From assembly GCF_002002705.1 (NCBI RefSeq), contig NZ_MUNS01000022.1, positions 186,001 through 250,000 of the forward strand: 64,000 nucleotides of DNA. Direction: 5' to 3'. Below, in pieces: positions 16,820 through 28,291 of this stretch; the first letter of the stretch is position 1, and the number at the start of each line of letters is the position of its first letter. Under the pieces are notes generated by a model. That model was given only the letters and a program-made list of their open reading frames with translations, made no database searches and was not told the DNA's origin. A program made the translations under genes and the position numbers. Source of the stretch: Polaromonas sp. C04. GTDB lineage: Bacteria > Pseudomonadota > Gammaproteobacteria > Burkholderiales > Burkholderiaceae_C.

Positions 16820-17733
16820 GGTCCGGCAACCTGGTTCCTGAAGGTTCGAGGAGACACGCCTGCCGCGCGCGTGAAGACGCGACTGAAATGGGCCGGGTCG
16901 GCAAAGCCCAGTTCGTAGGCGATGGTTGAAACACGCAGGTTGGTATAGGCCAGCTTGCGCCGGGCCTCCCGCAGTACCCTGGCGTTGATCCGTTGTGAGG
17001 GGGCTTCGCCCGTCGCCGCACGGACGATGCGGCCCAGGTGCGTTGGCGAAATGGACAACACCCGCGCATAGTTGGCCACGCCCCAGTGTTGCAGGAAATG
17101 CTCTTCCACCAGGGCCTCGAAGCGTTCGAGGAAATTCATCTGCTCCGACTTGGCATCGGCCGGGCCGGATTGCGAGACGGTGCGCGCCACCAGCCCCAGC
17201 AAGGTGGCACACAGACTGCGAAGAATCAAGGCGCGGGCGCTCGTCAGGCTGTTGAATTCGTGCCAGATTTGCTGCACGAGTGCGCTCAACCCAGGCTCGG
17301 CGGGACAGACCAAAGGCTGCCCCAGCGTGTATCGCACGTCACCGACGCCCGTCAAAATGAAGTCCAGCACCTCGTCGGCCAGTGTCACCACAAAGCCTTG
17401 CGAATCCGGCTCGAAGGAGAACGCATGGACGATTCCCGGTGGCACGTTGATCAGCGTCATCGGCCCGAATGGGTAGGCGCCGCCGTCCAGATGGGCCACG
17501 CCGGCACCCGCCTGGAACAGGATCACCTGGTGCAGCCTGTCGTGTCGGTGCGGGGCGAGTTCCCAGTCGTAGAGCGACGAACGCGCGGCAATCGTCTCGC
17601 AGTGCACAACGTCCGGCAACAGCGTGGACTCCCCGAACAAGCCCTGGGACAGAACGATGCCGTTGTGTAGCTTCATGTTCGAATCGTACAAGTACTGGAC
17701 GTATTTGGGCATTGATGGCGCGTCGCCTTGCAC
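16780..17733 (-). CDS. AraC-family regulator, probable activator of pobA
   Basis: 317 residues from the GTG at 17731-17733 (AAGG upstream); an ATG at 17712 is an alternative. It has an N-terminal cupin-like effector domain (APHRHDRLHQVILFQAG, PFGPMTLINVPPGIVHAF) and a C-terminal double helix-turn-helix (WGVANYARVLSISPTHLGRIVR and LRVSTIAYELGFADPAHFSRVFTR). It is divergent from pobA with a 53-bp spacer, the arrangement of PobC/PobR-type AraC activators that respond to 4-hydroxybenzoate. The effector is inferred from context. Confidence 0.82.
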   Translation of the reverse strand: MQGDAPSMPKYVQYLYDSNMKLHNGIVLSQGLFGESTLLPDVVHCETIAARSSLYDWELAPHRHDRLHQVILFQAGAGVAHLDGGAYPFGPMTLINVPPGIVHAFSFEPDSQGFVVTLADEVLDFILTGVGDVRYTLGQPLVCPAEPGLSALVQQIWHEFNSLTSARALILRSLCATLLGLVARTVSQSGPADAKSEQMNFLERFEALVEEHFLQHWGVANYARVLSISPTHLGRIVRAATGEAPSQRINARVLREARRKLAYTNLRVSTIAYELGFADPAHFSRVFTRAAGVSPRTFRNQVAGPHGAAAAPTTASS

Positions 17734-17777
17734 ATATTCTTGCCTTGTTCAACCTCGCATCGGACCTATTCATTTAG

Positions 17778-18959
<1,182 letters not shown>

Positions 18960-19017
18960 GACGCCGGGATCTGCCGGGGGCACTTCCCCGATCCGCACGC
19001 CGATGCCGAATGGCGCG

Positions 19018-20022
19018 TCAGAAAGTCTCGGTATCGACTTCGCTGGCGCTCTGCGCGCTATAACGGGCGCCGGCCACGGTCTTCTGGTTGATCAGGGCCT
19101 GCAGGCGCGCCAGCACATCGGCGCCGAGGGTGACCTTGTCGGCGCCCAGATCTTCCTGCAGATGCGCGACGCTGGTGGTGCCGGGAATGGGAATGATGTG
19201 TTCGCCCTGGTGCAGCAGCCAGGCCAGCGCGAGCTGGGCCGGCGTGCAGCCGGCTTCCTGCGCGATCGCGTGATAGGCCGGCAGCAGCTTGAGGTTGGCG
19301 GCATGGTTGTCGGGTGCAAAGCGCGGCATGGCGCGGCGGATGTCCTTGGCCTCCAGCGCGTTCACGTCGATCGCCGCGCCGCACAGAAAGCCGCGCGCCA
19401 CCGGGCTGAACGCAACCAGCGCGGCGCCGAGTTCGCGGCAGGCCTGCAGCACGGCGATCTCGGGGTTGCGCGTCCACAGCGAGTACTCGGTCTGCACCGC
19501 GCTGATCGGGTGCACGGCATGCGCGCGGCGCAGCGTGGCGCTGGAGACTTCAGACAGGCCGATGGCGCGGATCTTGCCGGCGCGCACCAGCTCGCTCAGC
19601 GCGCCCACGCTGTCTTCGATCGGCACTTTCTTGTCCCAGCGGTGCAGGTAGTACAGGTCGATCACGTCGGTCTGCAGGCGGCGCAGGCTGGCCTCGCAGG
19701 TGGCCTTGATGGTTGCAGGCCGGCCGTCGATCACGCGCACCAGCTTGCCGTCGCCGGCCACGTCCACGCCCTGCATGCCGCATTTGCTGGCCAGCGTGAA
19801 GCGGCTGCGGTGTTGGCCCAGCACCTTGCCGACCAGGGTTTCGTTGGCGCCGAAGCCGTACAGCGCGGCAGTGTCGAACAGCGTGACGCCCGCGTCCAGT
19901 GCGGCCAGCAGCACCCGCTCGGCCTGCTCGGGTGGGGGCGGCACGCCGTAGGCATGGCTCAGGTTCATGCAGCCCAGGCCGATGGCGGAGACGGTGAAGG
20001 GGCCGAGTTGTCGTGTTTGCAT
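19018..20022 (-). CDS. Aldo/keto reductase
   Basis: 334 residues of the AKR superfamily. The catalytic tetrad is in place: Asp50 (LFDTAALYG), Tyr55, Lys80 (ASKCG) and His127 (YYLHRWD). The NADPH-binding end has PIPGTTSVAHLQED. The best family fit is the AKR13-like group of bacterial general aldehyde reductases. It follows pmdC on the same strand after a 75-bp gap containing a dispersed repeat, so it may be only loosely coupled to the operon. No PCA-pathway step obviously needs it. Confidence 0.85.
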   Translation of the reverse strand: MQTRQLGPFTVSAIGLGCMNLSHAYGVPPPPEQAERVLLAALDAGVTLFDTAALYGFGANETLVGKVLGQHRSRFTLASKCGMQGVDVAGDGKLVRVIDGRPATIKATCEASLRRLQTDVIDLYYLHRWDKKVPIEDSVGALSELVRAGKIRAIGLSEVSSATLRRAHAVHPISAVQTEYSLWTRNPEIAVLQACRELGAALVAFSPVARGFLCGAAIDVNALEAKDIRRAMPRFAPDNHAANLKLLPAYHAIAQEAGCTPAQLALAWLLHQGEHIIPIPGTTSVAHLQEDLGADKVTLGADVLARLQALINQKTVAGARYSAQSASEVDTETF

Positions 20023-20033
20023 CTTAATTTCTC

Positions 20034-20090
20034 AACAAAAAACGCCCGCAGCCCATATGGTACGGGCGCGGGCAGCTATTGAATCAGGAG
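20034..20090. repeat. Dispersed extragenic repeat, copy 2
   Basis: Segment with CCGCAGCCCATATGG, then GGGCAGCTATTGAA, related to the other short dispersed copies. It lies between pmdC and the aldo/keto reductase gene and can form an imperfect hairpin. Confidence 0.6.
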
Positions 20091-20097
20091 CGTCCGC

Positions 20098-21050
20098 TCA
20101 GCGCAGCTGCCGCTCCAGCTGGTCCAGCACCTGGTAGCACGGAAGCACCTGCGCCACGCTGGAGTTCGGCTCGCGGCCCTCGCGGATGGCGGCGAAGAAC
20201 TCGCGGTCCTGCAGCTCGATGCCGTTCATGGACACGGCCACCTTGGACACGTCGATCTTCTCGTCCTTGCCCGTGAACAGGTCGTCATAGCGCGCAATGT
20301 AGGTCGCGGTGTCGCCGATGTAGCGGAAAAAAGTGCCGAGCGGCCCATCGTTGTTGAAGGACAGGCTCAGCGTGCAGATCGCGCCGTTCGCAGCCTTGAG
20401 CTGGATGCTCATGTCCATGGCGATGCCGAGCTGCGGATGGATCGGGCCCTGCACGGCGTTGGCCTGCACGATAGCGCTGCCGGCCTGGTACGCGAACAGG
20501 TCCACCGTGTGCGCGGCGTGGTGCCACAGCAGGTGGTCGGTCCAGCTGCGCGGCTGGCCCAGTGCGTTCATGTTGGTGCGGCGGAAGAAGTAGGTCTGCA
20601 CGTCCATCTGCTGGATGTTGAACTTGCCGGCCTCGATCTGCTGGTGCACATACTGGTGGCTGGGGTTGAAGCGGCGCGTGTGGCCGCACATGGCGACGCG
20701 GCCGCTCTGGCGTGCCAGCGCCACCACGGCTTCGGCCTCCTTGAGGCTGTCGGCCAGCGGAATCTCGACCTGCACGTGCTTGCCGGCCTTCAGGCAGGCG
20801 ATGCTCTGCTCGGCATGCATCTGCGTGGGCGTGCACAGGATGACGGCGTCCACTTCGGCCAGCGCGAGGCTGTCCGCCAGATCGGTCGTCACGTGGCCAA
20901 TGCCGTATCTGGCGGCGACTTCCCTCGTCTTGTCCAGCTCCCGGCTGACCAGCGAGACGACTTCGACGCCGTCGATGTTCTTGATGCCGTCCAGGTGCTT
21001 GATGCCGAATGCGCCGGCGCCCGCGAGGGCGACTTTGATGGTTTTGGACA

Positions 21051-21051
<1 letters not shown>
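20098..21051 (-). CDS. pmdC: 4-carboxy-2-hydroxymuconate-6-semialdehyde dehydrogenase
   Basis: 317 residues, Gfo/Idh/MocA fold, equivalent to LigC. The NAD(P) motif is ALAGAGAFGIKH. The usual EKP loop reads EIPLADS, as I recall for LigC enzymes. Further matches are CGHTRRFNPSHQYV and HHAAHTVDLFAYQAG. It oxidises the ring-cleavage product (in its cyclic hemiacetal form) to 2-pyrone-4,6-dicarboxylate. The ATG at 21051 overlaps the pmdB stop (TAATG) with GGAGA upstream; the longer frame to 21177 is rejected. Last gene of the pmdEFDABC block. Confidence 0.93.
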
Positions 21052-22359
<1,308 letters not shown>

Positions 22360-22360
22360 A

Positions 22361-23287
22361 TCAGGCTCCCCAATAAAGTCGGTTCGGATTGTCCACCAGC
22401 AGTTTGCGCTGCTGCTCCGGCGTCGGCGCGATGTGCGGGATGAAGTCCACCAGCAGGCCGTCGTCGGGCATGTGGTCCTTCAGGTTCGGATGCGGCCAGT
22501 CGGTGCCCCAGAGCACGCGATCCGGGAACTCGTCCACGATACGCCGGGCAAACGGGACCACATCGCGGTAGGCATTTTGCTCGCCGTTCAAAGCCTTCGG
22601 GCCGGTCACGCTCAGGCGCTCCGGGCAGGTGACCTTGCTCCAGACGTTGCCGTGCTCGCGCATGAACTTCAGGAACAGCCCGAACTCGGGGCCGTCCACC
22701 GGCTTGCTCACATCGGGGCGGCCCATGTGGTCCACCACCACGGTGGTCGGCAGTGCGGTGAAGAAGTCCCACAGTTCGGGCAGGTCCACCGCCTCGAAGT
22801 AGATCACCACGTGCCAGCCCCATTGGGCAATGCGGCCGGCAATTTCCAGCAGCTCTTCTTTGGGTGTGAAGTCCACCAGGCGCTTGACGAAGTTGAAGCG
22901 CACGCCGCGCACGCCGGCGTCGTGCATGGCCTGCAGATCGCCATCGCTCACGCTGCGCCGCACGGTGGCGACGCCGCGCGCGCGGCCGTTGGCGGCGTGC
23001 AGCGCATCGAGCAGCGCGCTGTTGTCGGCGCCGTGGCAGGTGGCCTGCACGATCACGTTCTTCTCGAAACCCAGGTGGTCGCGCAGCGCGAACAGCTGGG
23101 CCTTGCTGGCGTCGCACGGTGTGTACTTGCGCTCGGGCGCATAGGGAAACTCGGCGCCGGGGCCGAACACGTGGCAGTGCGCGTCCACGCTGCCTGCGGG
23201 CAGCTGGAACCGGGGCTTGCTCGGGCCGGCATACCAGTCGAGCCAGCCAGGGGTCTTGGTGAAATCACCGGTGGTGGGTTTTGACAT
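22361..23287 (-). CDS. pmdD: 2-pyrone-4,6-dicarboxylate hydrolase
   Basis: 308 residues of the amidohydrolase superfamily, LigI type. Key sites are VDAHCHVFGP (His37, His39) and WGTDWPHPN with the catalytic Asp263; VVIYFEAVDL and VVDHMGRPDV are family-specific. LigI-type enzymes hydrolyse the lactone without a metal. It converts 2-pyrone-4,6-dicarboxylate to 4-oxalomesaconate. It lies third in the operon, between the aldolase and pmdA. Confidence 0.94.
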   Translation of the reverse strand: MSKPTTGDFTKTPGWLDWYAGPSKPRFQLPAGSVDAHCHVFGPGAEFPYAPERKYTPCDASKAQLFALRDHLGFEKNVIVQATCHGADNSALLDALHAANGRARGVATVRRSVSDGDLQAMHDAGVRGVRFNFVKRLVDFTPKEELLEIAGRIAQWGWHVVIYFEAVDLPELWDFFTALPTTVVVDHMGRPDVSKPVDGPEFGLFLKFMREHGNVWSKVTCPERLSVTGPKALNGEQNAYRDVVPFARRIVDEFPDRVLWGTDWPHPNLKDHMPDDGLLVDFIPHIAPTPEQQRKLLVDNPNRLYWGA

Positions 23288-23296
23288 GGTGTATCT

Positions 23297-23986
23297 TCAG
23301 TCGATGTATTTGAGGCCGGCTTTTTCCAGCGGCTCGCGCATCTTGTACAGGTCCAGGCCCAGCACGCCCGCGGCGAACTTGGCGCGTTTTTCGCCCTCGA
23401 AGCTTTCGCGCTTCTCGGCCGCATCGGCCACCTGTTGCGCAATCGCGGCGGGCACCACCACGACGCCGTCCGCGTCGGCCACCACCACGTCACCCGGATT
23501 GACCAGGGCACCGGCGCACACCACGGGAATATTCACCGAGCCCAGCGTGGCCTTGATCGTGCCCTTGGCATGAATGGCGCGGCTGAACACCGGAAAATCC
23601 ATCTTCTCCAGTTCGGCCACATCGCGCACGCCCGCATCGATGATCAGGCCCCTGGCACCGCGCGCCTTGAAGCTGGTCGCCAGCAGGTCGCCAAAGAAGC
23701 CGTCGAAGTTGTCGGTGGTGCAGGCGGCCACGGCCACGTCGCCGCTCTGCAACTGCTCGGCGGCCACGTGCATCATCCAGTTGTCGCCCGGCTGCAGCAG
23801 GATGGTCACCGCCGTGCCGCACAGGCGGGCGCCCGTGTAGATGGGGCGCATGTAGGGCTTCATCAGGCCGACCCGGCCCATGGCCTCATGCACGGTGGCA
23901 ACACCGAATTGCGAGAGCTTTTCGACCGCGGCCTTGTCGGCGCGCACGATGTTGCGTTTCACGATACCCAGTTGATTCATGCTCAT
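23297..23986 (-). CDS. pmdF: 4-carboxy-4-hydroxy-2-oxoadipate aldolase / oxaloacetate decarboxylase
   Basis: 229 residues of the RraA-like class II aldolases (LigK type). The G-x20-R-D motif ends in Arg121-Asp122 ([10 protein letters not shown]), the metal-binding pair. Supporting motifs are [12 protein letters not shown] and [13 protein letters not shown]. It splits the hydrated intermediate into pyruvate and oxaloacetate and may decarboxylate the latter. It sits between pmdE and pmdD with short gaps. Confidence 0.94.
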   Translation of the reverse strand: MSMNQLGIVKRNIVRADKAAVEKLSQFGVATVHEAMGRVGLMKPYMRPIYTGARLCGTAVTILLQPGDNWMMHVAAEQLQSGDVAVAACTTDNFDGFFGDLLATSFKARGARGLIIDAGVRDVAELEKMDFPVFSRAIHAKGTIKATLGSVNIPVVCAGALVNPGDVVVADADGVVVVPAAIAQQVADAAEKRESFEGEKRAKFAAGVLGLDLYKMREPLEKAGLKYID

Positions 23987-24005
23987 GGTGAGTCTCCTTG
24001 TTTGG

Positions 24006-25034
24006 TTACTTGCCCTTGGCCTTCAATGCAGCGTCCAGCCGCGGAAACACCCGGCGCGCATTCCCTTCGTAGATCTGGTGGCGGTCGGCCGCGCTCAGGA
24101 TCTTGCTGGCCTCGATATAGCGCTTGGTGTCGTCGTAGTAGTGGCCCGTCTCGGGGTCGATGCCGCGCACCGCGCCGATCATCTCCGAGGCGAACAGCAC
24201 GTTCTTCACCGGGATCACGGTGTTCAGCAGGTCGATGCCGGGCTGGTGGTAGACGCAGGTGTCGAAGTAGATGTTGTTCAGCAGGTGCTCGGACAGCAGC
24301 GGTTTCTTGAGCTCCTGCGCCAGGCCCCGGAATCGCCCCCAGTGGTAGGGCACGGCGCCGCCGCCGTGCGGGATCAGGAAGCGCAGCGTCGGGAAGTCCT
24401 TGAACAGGTCCGAGGTCAGGCACTGCATGAAGGCCGTGGTGTCCGCGTTCAGGTAGTGCGCGCCGGTCGTGTGGAAGGCCGGGTTGCAGCTCGTGCTGAC
24501 GTGGATCATCGCAGGGATGTCGTACTCGACCATCTTTTCGTAGATCGGGTACCAGTGCCGGTCCGACAGCGGCGGCGAATTCCAGTGGCCGCCCGAGGGG
24601 TCGGGGTTCAGGTTGATGCCGACGTTGCCGTATTCCTTCACGCATTTCTCGAGTTCGGGAATGCAGGTCTTGGGATCCACCCCCGGCGACTGCGGCAGCA
24701 TGGCGGCCGGGACGAAGTGGTCAGGGAACAGCTGCGACACGCGGTAGCACAGTTCGTTGCAGATCGCGGCCCAGGCCTGGGACACCTCGAAGTCGCCGAT
24801 GTGGTGCGCCATGAAGCTCGCGCGCGGGCTGAAGATGGTCAGGTCGGAGCCGCGCTCCTTCATCTTGGCGAGCTGATTCGTTTCAATCGATTCGCGCAAC
24901 TCGTCGTCGCTGATGCGCAGGTCCGCCACGCGGGGCTTGAGGGCCGGGTCCTTGATGCCGGCAATTTGCTGGTTGCGCCAGTTCTCCAGCGCCTTGGGCG
25001 CCGTGGTGTAGTGGCCGTGGCAGTCGATGATCAT
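24006..25034 (-). CDS. pmdE: 4-oxalomesaconate hydratase
   Basis: 342 residues, amidohydrolase-superfamily LigJ type. Zinc site MIIDCHGHY (His6, His8), [10 protein letters not shown] and [16 protein letters not shown] mark the family. It adds water to 4-oxalomesaconate to give the substrate of PmdF. It is the first gene of the operon, divergent from a LysR gene with a 252-bp spacer. Operon order is EFDABC, as in Comamonas testosteroni, but the pmdU and pmdK genes of that species are not adjacent; the MFS transporter at 12519 may replace pmdK. Confidence 0.95.
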   Translation of the reverse strand: MIIDCHGHYTTAPKALENWRNQQIAGIKDPALKPRVADLRISDDELRESIETNQLAKMKERGSDLTIFSPRASFMAHHIGDFEVSQAWAAICNELCYRVSQLFPDHFVPAAMLPQSPGVDPKTCIPELEKCVKEYGNVGINLNPDPSGGHWNSPPLSDRHWYPIYEKMVEYDIPAMIHVSTSCNPAFHTTGAHYLNADTTAFMQCLTSDLFKDFPTLRFLIPHGGGAVPYHWGRFRGLAQELKKPLLSEHLLNNIYFDTCVYHQPGIDLLNTVIPVKNVLFASEMIGAVRGIDPETGHYYDDTKRYIEASKILSAADRHQIYEGNARRVFPRLDAALKAKGK

Positions 25035-25234
25035 GGTCGCGTCCTTCCCGTGTCGATGGATCGTTGAAGCAGAAAATCAATATAGCGCTTGCGGGGGTCC
25101 CTGCGAGGCCGGCAGCCAAATGGCCGCATCCCCGCCTTGCCCTTTACCGCCGCCCGGCATGGCGCAAGCGGTGTTCTCATGCGCTCGATTGTGGTCGCGC
25201 GGGCGCCAAAAATGAAGGGGATGGGGTCACTAGC

Positions 25235-25256
25235 AGCTATATCATTCAGGCATGGC
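25235..25256. promoter_or_regulatory. Candidate LysR operator or promoter block for the pmd operon
   Basis: A 22-bp block beginning AGCTATATCATT in the divergent pmdE/LysR spacer differs by one base from 14069-14090 upstream of the decayed LysR copy. Flanking bases have drifted much more, which suggests functional constraint. No experimental evidence is available here. Confidence 0.5.
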
Positions 25257-25286
25257 CGGATGAGGGCCATTCAACCATTGTTTCCC

Positions 25287-26195
25287 ATGGACTTAAAACA
25301 GATCGAGTATTTCGTGCGGGTCGCCGAGCTCGGCAGCTTCACGCGCGCCTCCGTCGTGCTGAATGTGGCGCAGCCGGCGCTGAGCCGCCAGGTGCGGCTG
25401 CTCGAGGTCGAGCTGCGGCAAAACCTGCTGGTGCGCAACGGCCGCGGCGCCAGCCCCACCGAGGCCGGCAAGCTGCTGCTGGAACACGGCCGCGGCATCC
25501 TGCACCAGGTCGAGCGCGCGCGCGAGGAGCTGGGCCGGGTGCGCGGCGCGCTGGCCGGCCAGGTCGCCCTGGGCCTGCCGCCGAGCCTTGCGAAGGTGCT
25601 GACGGTGCCGCTCACGCGCGCTGCGCGCTCGCAGTTGCCTGATGCCGCGCTGTCGATCAGCGAAGGCCTGTCGGTGTCACTGCGCGAAGCGCTGGTCACG
25701 GGACGGCTCGACATTGCGCTGCTGTACAACACCCTGCCGACACCGGGCATCGAGGCGACGGCGCTGCTGCACGAGGAGTTGTTTCTGGTGCAGCGCCGGG
25801 TGCCGGCATCGCGCCGCGCACGCGCAGCCCCGATCACGCTGCGCGAGCTGGCGGCGATCCCGCTCGTCATCCCGACCCGGCCCAACGCCATGCGCATGCT
25901 GGTCGAGTCCGAACTGGCGCGACTCGGCTGCCGGCCGCAGATCGCGCTGGAGATCGACGGCGTGCCCGCGATCCTCGACCTGGTGGCCGATGGCGCCGGC
26001 AGCGCCGTGCTGTCCATGAACGCCGTGGCCACCTCGGGCAAGGCGTCAAACTACATCACGCGGCCGATCCGCACGCCGTCGCTGCGCAGCGAGCTGTCGC
26101 TCGCGGTCAGCTCGCTGCGCCCTGCCACGCTGACCCAGCAGGCCATGCTGGCGCTGCTTCGCGAGACCCTTGGCACCGTCCTCACCACCGCTTGA
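25287..26195 (+). CDS. LysR-family regulator of the pmd operon
   Basis: 302 residues from the ATG at 25287 (MDLKQIEYFVRVAELGSF). The helix-turn-helix is TRASVVLNVAQPALSRQVRLLE, and the effector domain resembles the CatM/BenM/NAC-like group with the conserved IPTRPNAMRML segment. The frame is open back to 25089, but a start there would overlap the promoter. It is divergent from pmdE, the PmdR/LigR arrangement, so it probably activates the operon on a pathway metabolite. A mutilated duplicate lies at 14121-14413. A dehydrogenase gene follows 6 nt later. Confidence 0.9.
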   Translation: MDLKQIEYFVRVAELGSFTRASVVLNVAQPALSRQVRLLEVELRQNLLVRNGRGASPTEAGKLLLEHGRGILHQVERAREELGRVRGALAGQVALGLPPSLAKVLTVPLTRAARSQLPDAALSISEGLSVSLREALVTGRLDIALLYNTLPTPGIEATALLHEELFLVQRRVPASRRARAAPITLRELAAIPLVIPTRPNAMRMLVESELARLGCRPQIALEIDGVPAILDLVADGAGSAVLSMNAVATSGKASNYITRPIRTPSLRSELSLAVSSLRPATLTQQAMLALLRETLGTVLTTA

Positions 26196-26201
26196 ACCAC
26201 C

Positions 26202-27143
26202 ATGACACCCACCATCCCTTTGCTGGTCCTGTGCCCGCTGCCACAGCCGTACCTCGCGCAGATCGCCGCCGCCTATGACGTGATCCATGCGCCGGATGCC
26301 GCGCTGCGCGCCCAGGCCATCGCGGCCCACGGCATGCGCGTGCGGGCCGTGCTGACCATTGGCCCGATCGGCCTCACGGGCGCCGAGATCGCCGCCCTGC
26401 CCGCGCTGGAGCTGGTCTGCGCGCTCGGCGCGGGCTACGAGCAGATCGACGTGGCGGCCGCACGAGCGCGCGGCATCGTCGTGGCGAACGGCGCCGGCAC
26501 CAACGACGACTGCGTGGCCGACCATGCCTTCGGCCTGCTGATCGCGGCCGTGCGCGGCATCGTGCAGCTGGATCGCGCCTGCCGCGATGGCGTGTGGCGC
26601 GACCAGATCCCCGACTACGCGCCCTCGGTCTCGGGCAAGCGGCTCGGCATCCTGGGCTACGGGCTGATCGGGCAAAAGATCGCGCGGCGCGCCGGCGGCT
26701 TCGACATGACGGTGGGCTACCACAGCCGCCACCGCCGGGACGGCGCGGCGCCCGCCTGGTTCGACAGCCCGCTGGCGCTGGCGCGCTGGTGCGACTTCCT
26801 GGTGGTGGCCACGCCCGGCGGCGCCGGCACGCGGCACCTGGTGAACGAGGCGGTGCTGGAGGCCATCGGCCCGCAGGGGGCGCTGGTGAACATCGCGCGC
26901 GGCAGCGTGGTCGACACGCAGGCGCTGGCGCGGGTGCTGCGCGAGCGCCGCCTCGGCGCGGCCGGCATCGACGTCTATGAGAGCGAGCCGCACCGGCCCG
27001 AGGAGCTCATCGCGCTGCCCAACATCGTGCTCACGCCGCACGTTGCGGGGCGCTCGCCCGAGGCGGTGCAGGCGACCGTCACGCGCTTTCTCGCCAACAT
27101 GCAGGCGCACTTTGCAGGCCGGCCGGTGCTCTCGCCGGTGTGA
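26202..27143 (+). CDS. D-2-hydroxyacid dehydrogenase (NAD-binding)
   Basis: 313 residues. The Rossmann motif is GILGYGLIGQKIARR. The catalytic residues are in NIARGSVVD (Arg), YESEP (Glu) and PHVAGRSPEA (His). The family reduces 2-oxoacids such as glyoxylate or hydroxypyruvate. It is 6 nt behind the LysR gene, so it is likely co-transcribed, perhaps to handle an oxoacid from protocatechuate breakdown; that role is inference. A GC-rich repeat block follows the stop. Confidence 0.85.
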   Translation: MTPTIPLLVLCPLPQPYLAQIAAAYDVIHAPDAALRAQAIAAHGMRVRAVLTIGPIGLTGAEIAALPALELVCALGAGYEQIDVAAARARGIVVANGAGTNDDCVADHAFGLLIAAVRGIVQLDRACRDGVWRDQIPDYAPSVSGKRLGILGYGLIGQKIARRAGGFDMTVGYHSRHRRDGAAPAWFDSPLALARWCDFLVVATPGGAGTRHLVNEAVLEAIGPQGALVNIARGSVVDTQALARVLRERRLGAAGIDVYESEPHRPEELIALPNIVLTPHVAGRSPEAVQATVTRFLANMQAHFAGRPVLSPV

Positions 27144-27149
27144 TGGGGC

Positions 27150-27270
27150 TCACCCCCTGGCTGCGCGCACTTCGTGTCGCTTCGCCACCCCCCTCGCCGG
27201 GGGCAGCACCTGCGGCCCGGCCAAGCCGGTTCCGCGGTATTCCTGGCATTTGGCCGCGCCGGTTTTATGC
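27150..27270. repeat. GC-rich intergenic repeat block
   Basis: This block holds the hairpin CCCCCCTCGCCGGGGGC, then GCGGCCCGGCCAAGCCGG and GTTCCGCGGTATTCC. It resembles intergenic repeats I know from Comamonadaceae genomes. It lies between the convergent D-2-hydroxyacid dehydrogenase and DUF1932 genes; the only other feature in the 204-bp gap is dispersed repeat copy 3. Confidence 0.55.
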
Positions 27271-27304
27271 CTCGCGGGTCGGGCGAAGCGCAATGGAAAG
27301 ACTT

Positions 27305-27366
27305 ACGAGAAAAGTGCCGCCAGCCCATGCCGGCTATGCACAAACAGCTACTTTTTGGATAGCAAA
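27305..27366. repeat. Dispersed extragenic repeat, copy 3
   Basis: The AAAAGTGCCGCCAGCCC and AACAGCTACTTTTTGG blocks match the dispersed repeat. The 3' end supplies the stop and last codons of the DUF1932 oxidoreductase gene. Confidence 0.65.
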
Positions 27367-28265
27367 GACGGCTCGCGCGCCGCGATCAGACGGTCCGCAT
27401 AGTCCTGCCAGCGCGCGTCCTTCGCAAGACCCGCGAACACGCCGGCGCGCGCCTGATCGGCTACCCATTGCTGCTTGTCGGCGATGGCGGCGGCCATGAA
27501 GGGCACAAAGCCCGCCTCACGCACGGTGTTGGCCGACTCGCGCATTTCCTCGGCGCGGCGCTGGCCGTGCTGTACCACGCGGCTGAAGAAATAGGCGCCG
27601 GTCTGTGGCCAGTCGATGCTGGGGAAGGTTTCGGCCAGGGTCGGCAGCACATGGTCTTCCACGCCATAGGCGCGCGCGGTGGTGTAGCTCTCGATCACCA
27701 GCGCCTCCAGCCCCTTGATCATCACGCTGCGGCACATCTTGATCGCGCTGGCCACGCCGAGCCGCTCGCTCACCACCTTGGCGTCCATGCCCCAGGCGGT
27801 GAGCACGCCCGCCAGTGCCGCGGCATGCGCGCCGCCCAGCAGCATCGGCACCCGGATGCCATAGGGCGGCACCGAGGTCATGACACCGGCCTCGACGTAG
27901 TGCGCCCCGCGGGCGTCGATCAGCGCGGCGCACTGCTCCTTGGTCCCGGGCGAGGCCGAGTTGAGATCCAGAAACAGGGTGCCCGGTCGAATGTGCTGCG
28001 CGGCCTCCTGCGCCACCGCCAGGGTATTGGAGGCCGTCACGGCGGAGACGATGAGGTCGCTCGCCGCGCACAGTGCCCCCATCGAATCGTGCACCGTGAC
28101 GCCGGCCTGCGCCGCATGCGCGCGCTCGGGGCCTTGCGTCGCCGCAGCGGCGAACTTCAGGTCCCAGGCGCCCGTGCCCGCGACGCCGGGCTTGTCTTTC
28201 AGCCCCGCCGAAAACGTTTTGCCGACTTCGCCGTAGCCGATCAGGCCGATGTGCTGTGGTTGCAT
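27348..28265 (-). CDS. NAD(P)-dependent oxidoreductase with DUF1932 C-terminal domain
   Basis: 305 residues. The Rossmann motif is GLIGYGEVGKTF, as in 6-phosphogluconate/3-hydroxyisobutyrate dehydrogenase relatives. The DUF1932 region begins around AIKMCRSVMIKGLEALV, where the Lys is the usual catalytic position. The substrate is unknown; the superfamily oxidises beta-hydroxyacids. It is 26 nt downstream of a Bug protein gene, so the pair may form a transport/oxidation unit. Confidence 0.8.
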   Translation of the reverse strand: MQPQHIGLIGYGEVGKTFSAGLKDKPGVAGTGAWDLKFAAAATQGPERAHAAQAGVTVHDSMGALCAASDLIVSAVTASNTLAVAQEAAQHIRPGTLFLDLNSASPGTKEQCAALIDARGAHYVEAGVMTSVPPYGIRVPMLLGGAHAAALAGVLTAWGMDAKVVSERLGVASAIKMCRSVMIKGLEALVIESYTTARAYGVEDHVLPTLAETFPSIDWPQTGAYFFSRVVQHGQRRAEEMRESANTVREAGFVPFMAAAIADKQQWVADQARAGVFAGLAKDARWQDYADRLIAAREPSLLSKK

Positions 28266-28291
28266 GTGATGGACCTTCCCGCTTGAGCTGG

